From NCBI RefSeq assembly GCF_902830275.1, contig NZ_CADESW010000015.1:62001-126000 (forward strand): DNA of 64,000 bases, given 5' to 3'. The position numbers and the translations under genes are program-made. Source of the DNA: Burkholderia stagnalis (GTDB lineage Bacteria > Pseudomonadota > Gammaproteobacteria > Burkholderiales > Burkholderiaceae). The notes under the pieces were generated by a model. It was not told the origin of the DNA. It made no database searches and saw only the letters and a program-made list of their open reading frames with translations. Positions within the stretch are counted from its first letter, which is position 1; each line of letters begins with the position of its first letter. Shown one piece after another: positions 23,685 through 33,115 of the stretch.

Positions 23685-24623
23685 TCAACCCAGATGCGGA
23701 TAGTCCGACAGCGTGAGCCTGAAGCCGTGCGCATTCGCGACGAGCTGCGCGTGCGCGCCGAACGGCAGCGTCACCAGGTCCGGCACATGGCCGAACTGCA
23801 GCCCCGTGACGACCGGGATGCCGATCACCGCGCGCACCTGGTCGATCATCGCCTGCATGTCGTAGCCGTTGTCGTATTCGAACGACCGCGCGCCGGTCAG
23901 CTGGCCGATCACGAGCGCCTGCTGGCGCGCGAGCAGCCCGGACAGGTGCAGCTGGTAGATCATCCGCTCGATCCGGAACGGCTGCTCGTTGACGTCCTCG
24001 ATGAACAGGATGCCGCCTTCGATGTCCGGCATGTAGGGTGTGCCGACCAGCGACGTAAGAATCGCGAGGTTGCCGCCCCACAGCGTGCCGGACACGTCGA
24101 CGCTCTGCACCTGCGGCGCTTCCGCGACGATCGTCGTGGACGGCTGCGCGATCGTCCGCCAGAAGTGGCTCATCGTGAATTCGCTGGGCGTCTCCGCGCC
24201 GAAGTCGGCCGACAGCATCGGGCCGCCGAAGGTCTTGATGCGCGCCTTCGCATAGAGCGCGAGCTGGATCGCGGTGAAGTCGCTGTGGCCCACCAGCGCG
24301 ATCGGCTGGTCGCGCAGCCGGCGCTCGAGCCCGCGATAGTCGAGCCCGTGCAGGATGCGCGCGGCGCCGTAGCCGCCGCGCACCGCGAGCCCGATGTCGG
24401 GCAGCGGCCGCGCGGGATCCGCGAGCCGGTTCAGGTCCCCTGCCCGCTCGCCGTCGGTGCCGCCGAAACGCTGGTAGCGGCGCTGCGTCGCCTCGATGTT
24501 GTCGATGCGGTGCCGCGCGCCGCTCAGCCGCTCGAGCGCCCGATTGATCGCATCGGGGTCGTGCGGATAGCCGGAAGGCGCCAGCAGGCGGATGGAATAG
24601 GACGCGGCGGACGGGAGGGACAT
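23685..24623 (-). CDS. ldcA: Muramoyltetrapeptide (LD-) carboxypeptidase
   Basis: A 312-residue peptidase of family S66 that removes the terminal D-alanine from the muropeptide tetrapeptide during cell-wall recycling in the cytoplasm. The nucleophile serine is in LVGHSDFTA (S114), the glutamate in FIEDVNEQPF and the histidine in LQFGHVPD, completing the S66 triad. ATG 24623 gives the expected length. It ends at an intrinsic terminator and is separated from tadA by 98 bp, on the same strand. Confidence 0.92.
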   Translation of the reverse strand: MSLPSAASYSIRLLAPSGYPHDPDAINRALERLSGARHRIDNIEATQRRYQRFGGTDGERAGDLNRLADPARPLPDIGLAVRGGYGAARILHGLDYRGLERRLRDQPIALVGHSDFTAIQLALYAKARIKTFGGPMLSADFGAETPSEFTMSHFWRTIAQPSTTIVAEAPQVQSVDVSGTLWGGNLAILTSLVGTPYMPDIEGGILFIEDVNEQPFRIERMIYQLHLSGLLARQQALVIGQLTGARSFEYDNGYDMQAMIDQVRAVIGIPVVTGLQFGHVPDLVTLPFGAHAQLVANAHGFRLTLSDYPHLG

Positions 24624-24721
24624 GGGCGGAACGTGTCGGTGATCAAACCAGCTTAGAGGGTCCGAACCGCCCGCGGTTCACCGGCGGGCCGAACGGCTTC
24701 GGGTGCGCCGCATCCCGCGTG

Positions 24722-25294
24722 TCACGTGCCGGACGCCGGGTCGCGGGCGAGACGGGCCTCGCGCAGCGCGCGGCGGCGCTCGGCGAAGAACGACTTCAGC
24801 GCGGCGCCGCACTCGTCGGCCAGCACGCCGCCGAGTACCTCGGTGTGATGATTGAGCTGAGGATTCGCGAACGCGTCGATCACGCTGCCGCACGCGCCCG
24901 TCTTCGGATCGGTGGCGCCGAATACGACGCGTGCGATCCGCGCATGCATGATCGCGCCGGCACACATCAGGCACGGCTCGAGCGTCACGTACAGCTCGCA
25001 GCCGGGCATCCGGTAATTCTGCAGTTGCTGGGCCGCCATGCGCAGCGCGGCCATTTCGGCATGGGCGGACGGGTCGTGCCCGCCGATCGGGTGATTGAAG
25101 CCGCGCGCGATCACCTCGTCGCCGCGCACCAGCACCGCGCCCACCGGCACTTCGCCGGCAGCGCGCGCCTCTTCGGCAGCGGCCTGCGCGAGACGCATGA
25201 AATGCGCGTCGCGCGCCGACACCGGCGCGGCGGCTGGTACGGGATTATCGGTCGTGGATTCGGCAGGCGCGCCCGGCAGCACGTCGGACGTCAC
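24722..25294 (-). CDS. tadA: tRNA-specific adenosine deaminase
   Basis: A 190-residue cytidine-deaminase-fold enzyme converting A34 to inosine in tRNA-Arg(ACG). Zinc ligands are in SAHAEMAAL (H78, with E80 as proton shuttle) and EPCLMCAGAI (C108, C111), and the family sequence runs AGEVPVGAVLV to the end. I chose GTG 25294 because it overlaps the upstream gene's TGA in GTGA, giving coupled translation. It adds about 30 non-conserved N-terminal residues, so a start nearer DAHFMRLAQ is also possible. Confidence 0.9.
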   Translation of the reverse strand: MTSDVLPGAPAESTTDNPVPAAAPVSARDAHFMRLAQAAAEEARAAGEVPVGAVLVRGDEVIARGFNHPIGGHDPSAHAEMAALRMAAQQLQNYRMPGCELYVTLEPCLMCAGAIMHARIARVVFGATDPKTGACGSVIDAFANPQLNHHTEVLGGVLADECGAALKSFFAERRRALREARLARDPASGT

Positions 25295-25692
25295 ATCGGC
25301 CCCGCTTCGGCGGGCCCGTCGTCGAGCCCGCGCTCGCACAGGCGTTCGGCGATGCGGCGGCAATATTCGCGGGGCACGGTCATCGGGCCGCCGCGCAGCG
25401 ACTCGAGCGCCATGTCGAGCGCCAGCATCTTCGCCTGCAGCCGGCAGCGCGTGGCGCGGTCGCTGACCGCGCGCAGCTCGTCCTGCAGGTTGCGCAGCGC
25501 GCGCAGTTGCTCGACGGCCGGGGGCACGAAGCCCGCATTCTTCAGGATACGGTTGGCCACCCGCACCTCCTCGGGCACGAGCAGGTCGTCGTCCAGCGTT
25601 TGCGGCGCGCCGGTACCCGGCAATTCGTCGAACTCGCCCCGCGCGGCGGCGGCGGCAATACGTTGTTCGACCAGGGCGTCAAGCAATCTCAT
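25291..25692 (-). CDS. DUF1992 (DnaJ-homologue C-terminal-like) domain protein
   Basis: A 133-residue protein whose first 70 residues (LLDALVEQRIAAAAARGEFDELPGTGAPQTLDDD and VPEEVRVANRILKNAGFVPP) match DUF1992, a domain also found in DnaJ-related proteins. Function is unknown. ATG 25692 gives the family start; the frame continues upstream to 26043 without resemblance. It overlaps tadA by four bases and probably shares its transcript. Confidence 0.82.
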   Translation of the reverse strand: MRLLDALVEQRIAAAAARGEFDELPGTGAPQTLDDDLLVPEEVRVANRILKNAGFVPPAVEQLRALRNLQDELRAVSDRATRCRLQAKMLALDMALESLRGGPMTVPREYCRRIAERLCERGLDDGPAEAGPM

Positions 25693-25905
25693 CGGGTCAA
25701 TCGAAACAATGCGGCAGCCGAATTCTAGCAGGGTGACGCGCGTATGACAGGCACTTCGAACGAATGCTCGACATTCCCGTGAAGGCAGAATGACGGCGCA
25801 ATCGATTGCGCACTGTTCGCCCCCCGTTTTATGACGGCGCGGGACACGCGGCAACGCTTGATCGCGCCACATCGGGACGCGTTGCCGGGCCGGGCTCCCG
25901 ACAAG

Positions 25906-25942
25906 CGGCGTGGCGACCGGTGCCTCTCCGGTCGCCACGCCG
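25906..25942 (-). terminator. Perfect 15-bp hairpin downstream of the DUF4148 gene
   Basis: CGGCGTGGCGACCGG (25906-25920) pairs exactly with CCGGTCGCCACGCCG (25928-25942) around a seven-base loop. It starts 15 bp after the DUF4148 stop. A T run is missing, so termination may be weak or the stem may protect the mRNA end. Confidence 0.6.
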
Positions 25943-25957
25943 TGCACGGGCCGCCGG

Positions 25958-26230
25958 TCAGTTGCCTCCGCCGTAGAACCGGTTGAGCCGCTCGAACTCA
26001 CCCGATTTCTGCGCGCGCCAGAGTTCCTGCCTGACCTGCGCACGCGTGAGCCCGGCCGGGCCGCCCGACTGCGTTCCGGCAGCGGGCATGCCGCCCACGG
26101 CCGTCGCGCCGATCGCGGCGTCGGACGGCGTCATCGACGACGCCGGTGCACTTCCCTCCTGTGCGAGCGCAGTCCCCACCGCACCCAGCATGCAGACAGC
26201 GCCGAGCGCCGCCTTGTACGTGGTCTTCAT
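25958..26230 (-). CDS. DUF4148 small exported protein
   Basis: A 90-residue protein with a signal peptide (MKTTYKAALGAVCMLGAVGTALA, cleavage near residue 23) and the DUF4148 core LTRAQVRQELWRAQKSGEFERLNRFYGG at the C-terminus. Small proteins of this family are abundant in Burkholderia and have no known function; a periplasmic location is expected. ATG 26230 follows GAGGTGCCACG. It is divergent from a LuxR-type regulator across 524 bp and is followed by a long hairpin. Confidence 0.85.
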   Translation of the reverse strand: MKTTYKAALGAVCMLGAVGTALAQEGSAPASSMTPSDAAIGATAVGGMPAAGTQSGGPAGLTRAQVRQELWRAQKSGEFERLNRFYGGGN

Positions 26231-26754
26231 CGTGGCACCTCACATGAAGCAGCACTGCGATACATTCGACGCGGGCGGCGCGGTTGCCCCACCGCCCGTT
26301 CGCTTCGACGCGTGTTCCGTGCGCTGCGTACGGGCACGTTGCCTGCGCCGCCAGCCCGACCACGCAGGCGCGTGCCCGACACACCGGCCGTCGGCCGGCT
26401 CGCACGCCGGAGGCCGCATCGATCAGCCGTGGCATTTCCCCTATGAATTCCCCCGGGCCTGCGCATCGTCATGCGCGACATCGCACTGCGGCCGTATCGC
26501 ACGTTGGCTCTCGTTTCGTTCGTGCATCGCGCCGCATCGCGAATCCGATACGCCCGCCGCGCGCACGACCGGTGGACGGCGGGAATGCGGCCATGATAGA
26601 GATCGCCCGCCCGTTTGACGCCCCCTTGAAAGGGGGTAACTGCGCGATTTGTCATGTTGTCCGCCTAAGCTCAACTGATCGCGCCAAACGCGCGAACGGC
26701 CCGCGTCGCGATGCAGTCGCGCGCGAATCCGTCGCACGCCCGGGGGACGTCGTC
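26231..26754. other. Divergent spacer between the DUF4148 and LuxR-type genes
   Basis: This 524-bp spacer has no supported gene; the frame of the LuxR gene runs back through it but lacks domain sequence. The clearest element is a palindrome CCCCCTT-GA-AAGGGGG at 26621-26636, directly after a TTGACG hexamer (26615-26620). Confidence 0.5.
26621..26636. promoter_or_regulatory. Palindromic operator candidate upstream of the LuxR-type gene
   Basis: CCCCCTT-GA-AAGGGGG is a perfect 7+2+7 palindrome occupying the position of a promoter spacer after TTGACG. The two-base centre is too short for a good RNA loop, so a DNA-binding site is more likely. Confidence 0.45.
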
Positions 26755-27837
26755 ATGTCTGACAAGCACGTCGCGCTCGCAGGTCACATTCGGCGGCTGT
26801 GTTCGCTGGGCGTCGATCCGCGCCTCGTCATTCCTCATGTGATTGAAGCGGCACGGCAGATCGTCGGCGCCGACTGGGGCATGTTCCTCTTTGCAGACGA
26901 GCACCACGCGCTGAGCGACGTGTACAGCCAGAACGACACGGTCTACTCGGTGCTGCCCGCGTACTTCTCGAACGCCCGCGACACGGCGCAGCAGGACGTG
27001 CTCGGCGTCACGTTCTCCGACGCGATGCGGCGCGGGCGCGGCTTCGGCAACAGCGCGCACTACGACGATGCGCTGCTCGCGAGCGCGATGTATGCGGACC
27101 TGTGGCAGCCGGTGTCGATGCGCCACTGCCTCGAACTGACCGCGACCGATGGCGCGCGCGGCTGGGGCAGCCTGCAGTTGTCCCGCGCGCCGGGCAGTCG
27201 TCCGTTCTCCGAAAAGAATCACCGGGATCTCGAGCCGTTCGCGCGGCATCTCGCGCATGCGTTGTCGCGCCCCGTGCGGCCGCCGCTGCACGAGGCGGAA
27301 AGCAGCCTGTCCGCGATCGTGGTCGTCGACGACGCCGGCCGGTTCCTGTTGCACAACACCGACAGCGTCCGGATGCTGGCGCTCGCGGCCGACCAGCCGC
27401 TCGCGTTCGCCCGGCAAGACCGGCTGCAGGACTGGCTCGCACCGCTGCTGTCGAACGTCGACCGGATCTGGCGCGGCCACCCCGCGCCGCCCGCCATGCT
27501 CGAACGCCGCACCGCCGCGGGCCGCTTCCGCTTCAAGGCCTATCGCTTCGCCAATGCCGACGCGATGCAGCGCGAGTTCGCGATCGTGATCTACATCGAG
27601 CACTTTCCGCCGCTCGAACTCGAGATCGAGCGGCTCGGCTTCCGGCTCGGCCTCACCGAACGCCAGCGCGAGCTGTGCACGCAGCTCGTGCTCGGCCGCT
27701 CGCACAGCGAAATCGCCCGCGGTCTCGCGCTGCGCGACAGCACGGTCGTCGATCACGTCCGCAAGATCTATCGCAAGCTCGACGTCCACAATCACGACGA
27801 GCTGCGCAATCTTTTTCGAGCCGGCACGCAGGGGTAG
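26755..27837 (+). CDS. LuxR-type (GerE) transcriptional regulator
   Basis: A 360-residue regulator. The C-terminal helix-turn-helix (about 290-350) reads GLTERQRELCTQLVLGRSHSEIARGLALRDSTVVDHVRKIYRKLDVHN. The N-terminal part looks like a GAF/PAS-type sensor (ADWGMFLFADEHHALSDVYSQND and later SAIVVVDDAGRFLLHNTDSVRML), not an acyl-homoserine-lactone domain or receiver. ATG 26755 follows a GGGGGA. No luxI or kinase is near, so it is an orphan regulator; possible targets are the DUF4148 gene and the MFS gene beside it. Confidence 0.82.
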   Translation: MSDKHVALAGHIRRLCSLGVDPRLVIPHVIEAARQIVGADWGMFLFADEHHALSDVYSQNDTVYSVLPAYFSNARDTAQQDVLGVTFSDAMRRGRGFGNSAHYDDALLASAMYADLWQPVSMRHCLELTATDGARGWGSLQLSRAPGSRPFSEKNHRDLEPFARHLAHALSRPVRPPLHEAESSLSAIVVVDDAGRFLLHNTDSVRMLALAADQPLAFARQDRLQDWLAPLLSNVDRIWRGHPAPPAMLERRTAAGRFRFKAYRFANADAMQREFAIVIYIEHFPPLELEIERLGFRLGLTERQRELCTQLVLGRSHSEIARGLALRDSTVVDHVRKIYRKLDVHNHDELRNLFRAGTQG

Positions 27838-27932
27838 CGCAATGCGGTGTGCCGCGCCGTTTCCGCGTTCGCGCGAAGTCGCGAAATTAGGTATGTATTC
27901 CTGATGAGGCTTTCGACGACGACGCACGCTCG

Positions 27933-29147
27933 TCACGCCGCCGCCGGCATCGACCGGTCGCGAGGAAACGGCCGGAAGGTCAGCGCAATCAGGAACGCGC
28001 CGACACCGATGGCGAAGGAGCCGACATACAGCCACCCATAGCTGCCGAGCGCGTCGAAGATCAGGCCGCCCGCAACCGGCCCCGCCGCCATGCCGAGGCT
28101 GCCGGCCATCGCGCTGCCGCCGATCACCGTGCCCATCATCCGCAGCGGAAAGTTCTCGCGCGCGATGACTGAATACAGCGGCATCACGCCCGCATAGACG
28201 AAACCGAACAGCGTCGCGACCGCATAGAAGCCGCCGAGGCCGCGCACGAAGCAATACGCGAGCGCGCCGAGCGCCTGGACCAGCAGGCCCGCGACCAGCA
28301 TGCGCTTTGCGCCGATGCGATCGCCCAACACGCCGAACACGACGCGGCCGCCCATGCCGGCCAGCCCTTCGACGCTGTAGATCGAGACCGCCGCGAGCAG
28401 CGGTATGCCGCAGCTCACCGCATAGCTGACCGTGTGGAAGATCGGCCCCGAATGCGTCGCACAACAGAAGAAGTTGGTCAGCACGAGGATCGCGAACTGC
28501 GGCGAGCGCAGCGCCTGCCCGACCGACATCGCGGCCTGCGGCGCGCTCGCCTGCGACGCGGCGCCCTGCCCGCCGTCGAGTGCCGGCGCGCGACGGATCA
28601 GGAACGCGGCCGGGATCATCGACACCGCCGCGAGCGCGGCGATGATCAGCATCGACGTTCGCCAGTCGTGCGTCGACACGAGCCACGCGGCGAGCGGCGA
28701 CATGGTCATCGGCGCGATGCCCATGCCGGCCGATACGAGCGACACGGCAAGGCTGCGGTGCGTGTCGAACCAGCCCGTCACGCACGCCATCACCGGCGCG
28801 AAAATGGCCGCCGCCCCGCTGCCGACGAGCACGCCGAAGATCAGCTGGAACGCGGCCAGCGACGTCGCGCGGCTGGCGAGCGCGAGACTCGCGGCCAGCA
28901 GCACCGCGCCCGACACGACGACGCGGCGCGGCCCCACGCGGTCCGACAGGCTGCCCCACGCGATGCTCGCGAATGCCAGCGCGAGGAAGCCGATCGTCAT
29001 CGCACCCGAGATGCCGGTCACCGACCATCCGGTGTCGCGCGCGATCGGGCGCAGGAACACGGGCAGCGAGAACATCGCGCCGATCGCGATGCAGCCCAGC
29101 AGGCCGCCCGCGGCGACGATCACCCAACGGTAACGGGAATCTGGCAT
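27933..29147 (-). CDS. MFS transporter
   Basis: A 404-residue major facilitator with twelve predicted membrane helices, the first at VIVAAGGLLGCIAIGAMFSLPVF. The cytoplasmic loop WGSLSDRVGPRR between helices 2 and 3 is the MFS motif A, repeated as FGVLGDRIGAKR in the second half. It resembles oxalate/formate and monocarboxylate-type carriers. ATG 29147 follows ACAAGGAGGCATCC. It converges with the LuxR-type gene and diverges from lolC; the substrate is unknown. Confidence 0.85.
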   Translation of the reverse strand: MPDSRYRWVIVAAGGLLGCIAIGAMFSLPVFLRPIARDTGWSVTGISGAMTIGFLALAFASIAWGSLSDRVGPRRVVVSGAVLLAASLALASRATSLAAFQLIFGVLVGSGAAAIFAPVMACVTGWFDTHRSLAVSLVSAGMGIAPMTMSPLAAWLVSTHDWRTSMLIIAALAAVSMIPAAFLIRRAPALDGGQGAASQASAPQAAMSVGQALRSPQFAILVLTNFFCCATHSGPIFHTVSYAVSCGIPLLAAVSIYSVEGLAGMGGRVVFGVLGDRIGAKRMLVAGLLVQALGALAYCFVRGLGGFYAVATLFGFVYAGVMPLYSVIARENFPLRMMGTVIGGSAMAGSLGMAAGPVAGGLIFDALGSYGWLYVGSFAIGVGAFLIALTFRPFPRDRSMPAAA

Positions 29148-29375
29148 GGATGCCTCCTTGTCTCCGTAATCGGACCCGGTCCTCAAAGATGTTCGGACGC
29201 GCCGGCTTGCGTCGATACCACTACGACGGGCGGCACGGTCGTCAATCGACAGGCGTCGTGGCTTTATTTTCCGCCGCCGACGGAAGATGTCGCAGGAACG
29301 TTTCCGGACAGGATCCCCAATCGGGATTCGCTAGAATGCCCGGTTCGACGAATCGCGCACCCAGAGGATCTCGCG

Positions 29376-30629
29376 TTGAAACTCCCGTACGAATGGCAGG
29401 TCGGCTTGCGCTATACCCGCGCCGGCAAGCGCTCGACCGGCAACGGCTTCATCTCGTTCATCGCGGCCGTGTCGATGGCCGGCATCGCGCTCGGCGTGGC
29501 CGCGCTGATCATCGTGCTGTCCGTGATGAATGGCTTTCGCAGCGAAGTGCGCGACCGCATGCTGTCGGTGCTCGCGCACGTCGAGATCTTCTCGCCGACC
29601 GGCACCATGCCCGACTGGGTTCGCACCGCCGAGGAAGCGCTGCGCAACCCGTCGGTCAAGGCCGCGGCGCCCTACGTCGAGGCCCAGGCGCTGCTCACGA
29701 ACAGCGGCAAGGTCACCGGCGTCGCGCTGCGCGGCATCGATCCGCGGCTCGAGCCGCGCGTCTCCGACATCGCGAAGGACATGAAGAGCGGGCGACTCGA
29801 CGCGCTCGTGCCGGGCGAGCTCGGGATCGTGCTCGGCTCCGCGCTCGCCGCGAACCTGCAGGTACAGGTGGGCGACCGGCTGACGTTCTTCGCCCCCGGC
29901 GGCTCGGCGCAGATGCGCAACCTGCTGCCGCAGTTCAAGCAGTTCAAGGTGGTCGGCACCTTCGAATCCGGGCATTACCAGTACGACAGCGCACTCGCGT
30001 TCATCCACATCGGCGACGCGCAGACGCTGTTCCATTTCGCCGCGCCGACCGGCGTACGGCTGCGCGTCGACGACATGGAGCGCGCGCCCGAGATCGCGCT
30101 GCAGCTGTCGCGCTCGCTGTCCGGTGATCTCTATATCCGCGACTGGACCCAGCAGAACAAGACGTGGTTCATTGCCGAGCAGCTGCAAAAGCGGATGCTG
30201 TTCGTGATCCTGCTGCTGATCATCGCGGTGGCGGCGTTCAATCTCGTGTCGTCGCTGGTGATGACGGTGACCAACAAGCAGGCCGACATCGCGATCCTGC
30301 GCACGCTCGGCGCGCAGCCGGGCTCGATCACGAAGATCTTCATGATCCAGGGCATGACGATCGGCCTCGTCGGCACGTTGTCGGGCGTCGCGCTCGGCTG
30401 TGCGGTCGCGTGGAGCATCCCGTGGCTGCTGCCCGCGATCGAGCACACGCTCGGCATCCAGTTCCTGACGCCGTCGGTCTACTTCCTCAGCGAGCTGCCG
30501 TCGAAGCTCATGCTGGCCGACGTGATCGAAGTCGGCGTGGTGGCATTCCTGATGTCGTCGCTCGCGACGCTTTATCCGAGCTGGCGCGGCGCGCGGGTGC
30601 GGCCGGCGGAGGCACTGCGTTACGAGTGA
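29376..30629 (+). CDS. lolC: Lipoprotein-releasing ABC permease LolC/LolE
   Basis: A 417-residue inner-membrane permease that extracts outer-membrane lipoproteins for LolA. N-terminal KLPYEWQVGLRYTRAGKRSTGNGFISFIAAVSM is a strong LolC/E signature. A large periplasmic domain follows, then three membrane helices in the C-terminal FtsX domain (ending PSWRGARVRPAEALRYE). The start is TTG 29376, preceded by AGAGGATC; upstream frame to 28434 overlaps the MFS gene. No lolD follows; a terminator does. Confidence 0.92.
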   Translation: MKLPYEWQVGLRYTRAGKRSTGNGFISFIAAVSMAGIALGVAALIIVLSVMNGFRSEVRDRMLSVLAHVEIFSPTGTMPDWVRTAEEALRNPSVKAAAPYVEAQALLTNSGKVTGVALRGIDPRLEPRVSDIAKDMKSGRLDALVPGELGIVLGSALAANLQVQVGDRLTFFAPGGSAQMRNLLPQFKQFKVVGTFESGHYQYDSALAFIHIGDAQTLFHFAAPTGVRLRVDDMERAPEIALQLSRSLSGDLYIRDWTQQNKTWFIAEQLQKRMLFVILLLIIAVAAFNLVSSLVMTVTNKQADIAILRTLGAQPGSITKIFMIQGMTIGLVGTLSGVALGCAVAWSIPWLLPAIEHTLGIQFLTPSVYFLSELPSKLMLADVIEVGVVAFLMSSLATLYPSWRGARVRPAEALRYE

Positions 30630-30666
30630 GGGGCGCGGGGGCGTGCCCGGCATGGGCGTGCCCCAA

Positions 30667-30712
30667 TGAAAAATGCCGCCAGACCGCTTGCGCGGCCTCG
30701 CGGCATTTTTCA
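30667..30712. terminator. Bidirectional terminator between lolC and guaA
   Basis: TGAAAAATGCCGC (30667-30679) and GCGGCATTTTTCA (30700-30712) form a 13-bp stem, with further pairing in the loop. T runs on both strands serve the convergent lolC and guaA genes. Confidence 0.9.
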
Positions 30713-30771
30713 TGCGCCGGCCGGGGCCAGACGGAGCCGCGACGGCTACCGGCTGACACCCGACATCGGGC

Positions 30772-32391
<1,620 letters not shown>

Positions 32392-32500
32392 GGCTGCGGA
32401 CGGGAAGAAGAACAAACGGATAAGAAAAGCAGCGCATCGCGCGCTGCGTCAAAAGCATGGACAGCGGCGTCGGGCGGGGATGGCGCGCGACGCATGGCGG

Positions 32501-33109
32501 TCAATCCTGCATCGGCGGACGTTCGTCCAGCGCGACGTCGCTCGACGCGTTGCCGGATGCGGCCGGCGCGGAAGCCGCGGGCGTCGCCGCCGGCACCGCG
32601 ACCTGGCCGATGACCGGCTCGGCGCGCCGCGGCGCAACCGCCACCGGCTCGGCCAGCCGCTTCGCCGCGCGGGCGTCGGGCGCCGGCGCGGCCTGCGCCA
32701 CCTGCGCCTTTTCGCGCCGCCGCACCGCCGCGGCAAGCCGGACGCCGCCGAGGCCGAGCACGAACAGCACCGCGCCCGCCACCGCCGACAGCAACTGGCC
32801 GGCCGCCGCGAGCGCCGGGCCGTGCGAGCCGATCGCCCACACCAGCGTCAGCACGCCGATCAGCCAGTTCACGTGGCCGACCGCGCGCGCGACGGGCGCC
32901 GTCAGGTCGCCATTGACCGCCGCATGCGCGGCGAGCCACGCAAGGCCCAGCAGCGCGATGCCAAACGCCTGGCCGAGCATCGCCGGCTCGACGTTCGCCA
33001 GTTGCAGCGCGCTGAACAGCGCGCGCCACGGGGTCAGCACGAACAGCACGCCGAACCCGAGCATCAACAGCGCATCGACGACGAGCACGGCTCGCAGCAG
33101 CGGTTTCAT
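32501..33109 (-). CDS. Predicted four-helix membrane protein between guaB and guaA
   Basis: A 202-residue protein with four hydrophobic helices in the first 130 residues (VLVVDALLMLGFGVLFVLTPW, LGQAFGIALLGLAWLAAHAAV, VNWLIGVLTLVWAIG, LLSAVAGAVLFVLGLGGVRL) and an Ala/Pro/Val-rich polar tail. I recognise no characterised family. It begins six bases after the guaB stop and is probably translated with guaB. Its conservation in the gua operon would suggest a link to nucleotide metabolism, but that is not shown here. Confidence 0.72.
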   Translation of the reverse strand: MKPLLRAVLVVDALLMLGFGVLFVLTPWRALFSALQLANVEPAMLGQAFGIALLGLAWLAAHAAVNGDLTAPVARAVGHVNWLIGVLTLVWAIGSHGPALAAAGQLLSAVAGAVLFVLGLGGVRLAAAVRRREKAQVAQAAPAPDARAAKRLAEPVAVAPRRAEPVIGQVAVPAATPAASAPAASGNASSDVALDERPPMQD

Positions 33110-33115
33110 CGGCGC

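Noticed and set aside
26671..29127. An 818-codon minus-strand frame through the LuxR-type and MFS genes
   Set aside because: Runs through a plus-strand gene and out of frame through the MFS gene; no domain.
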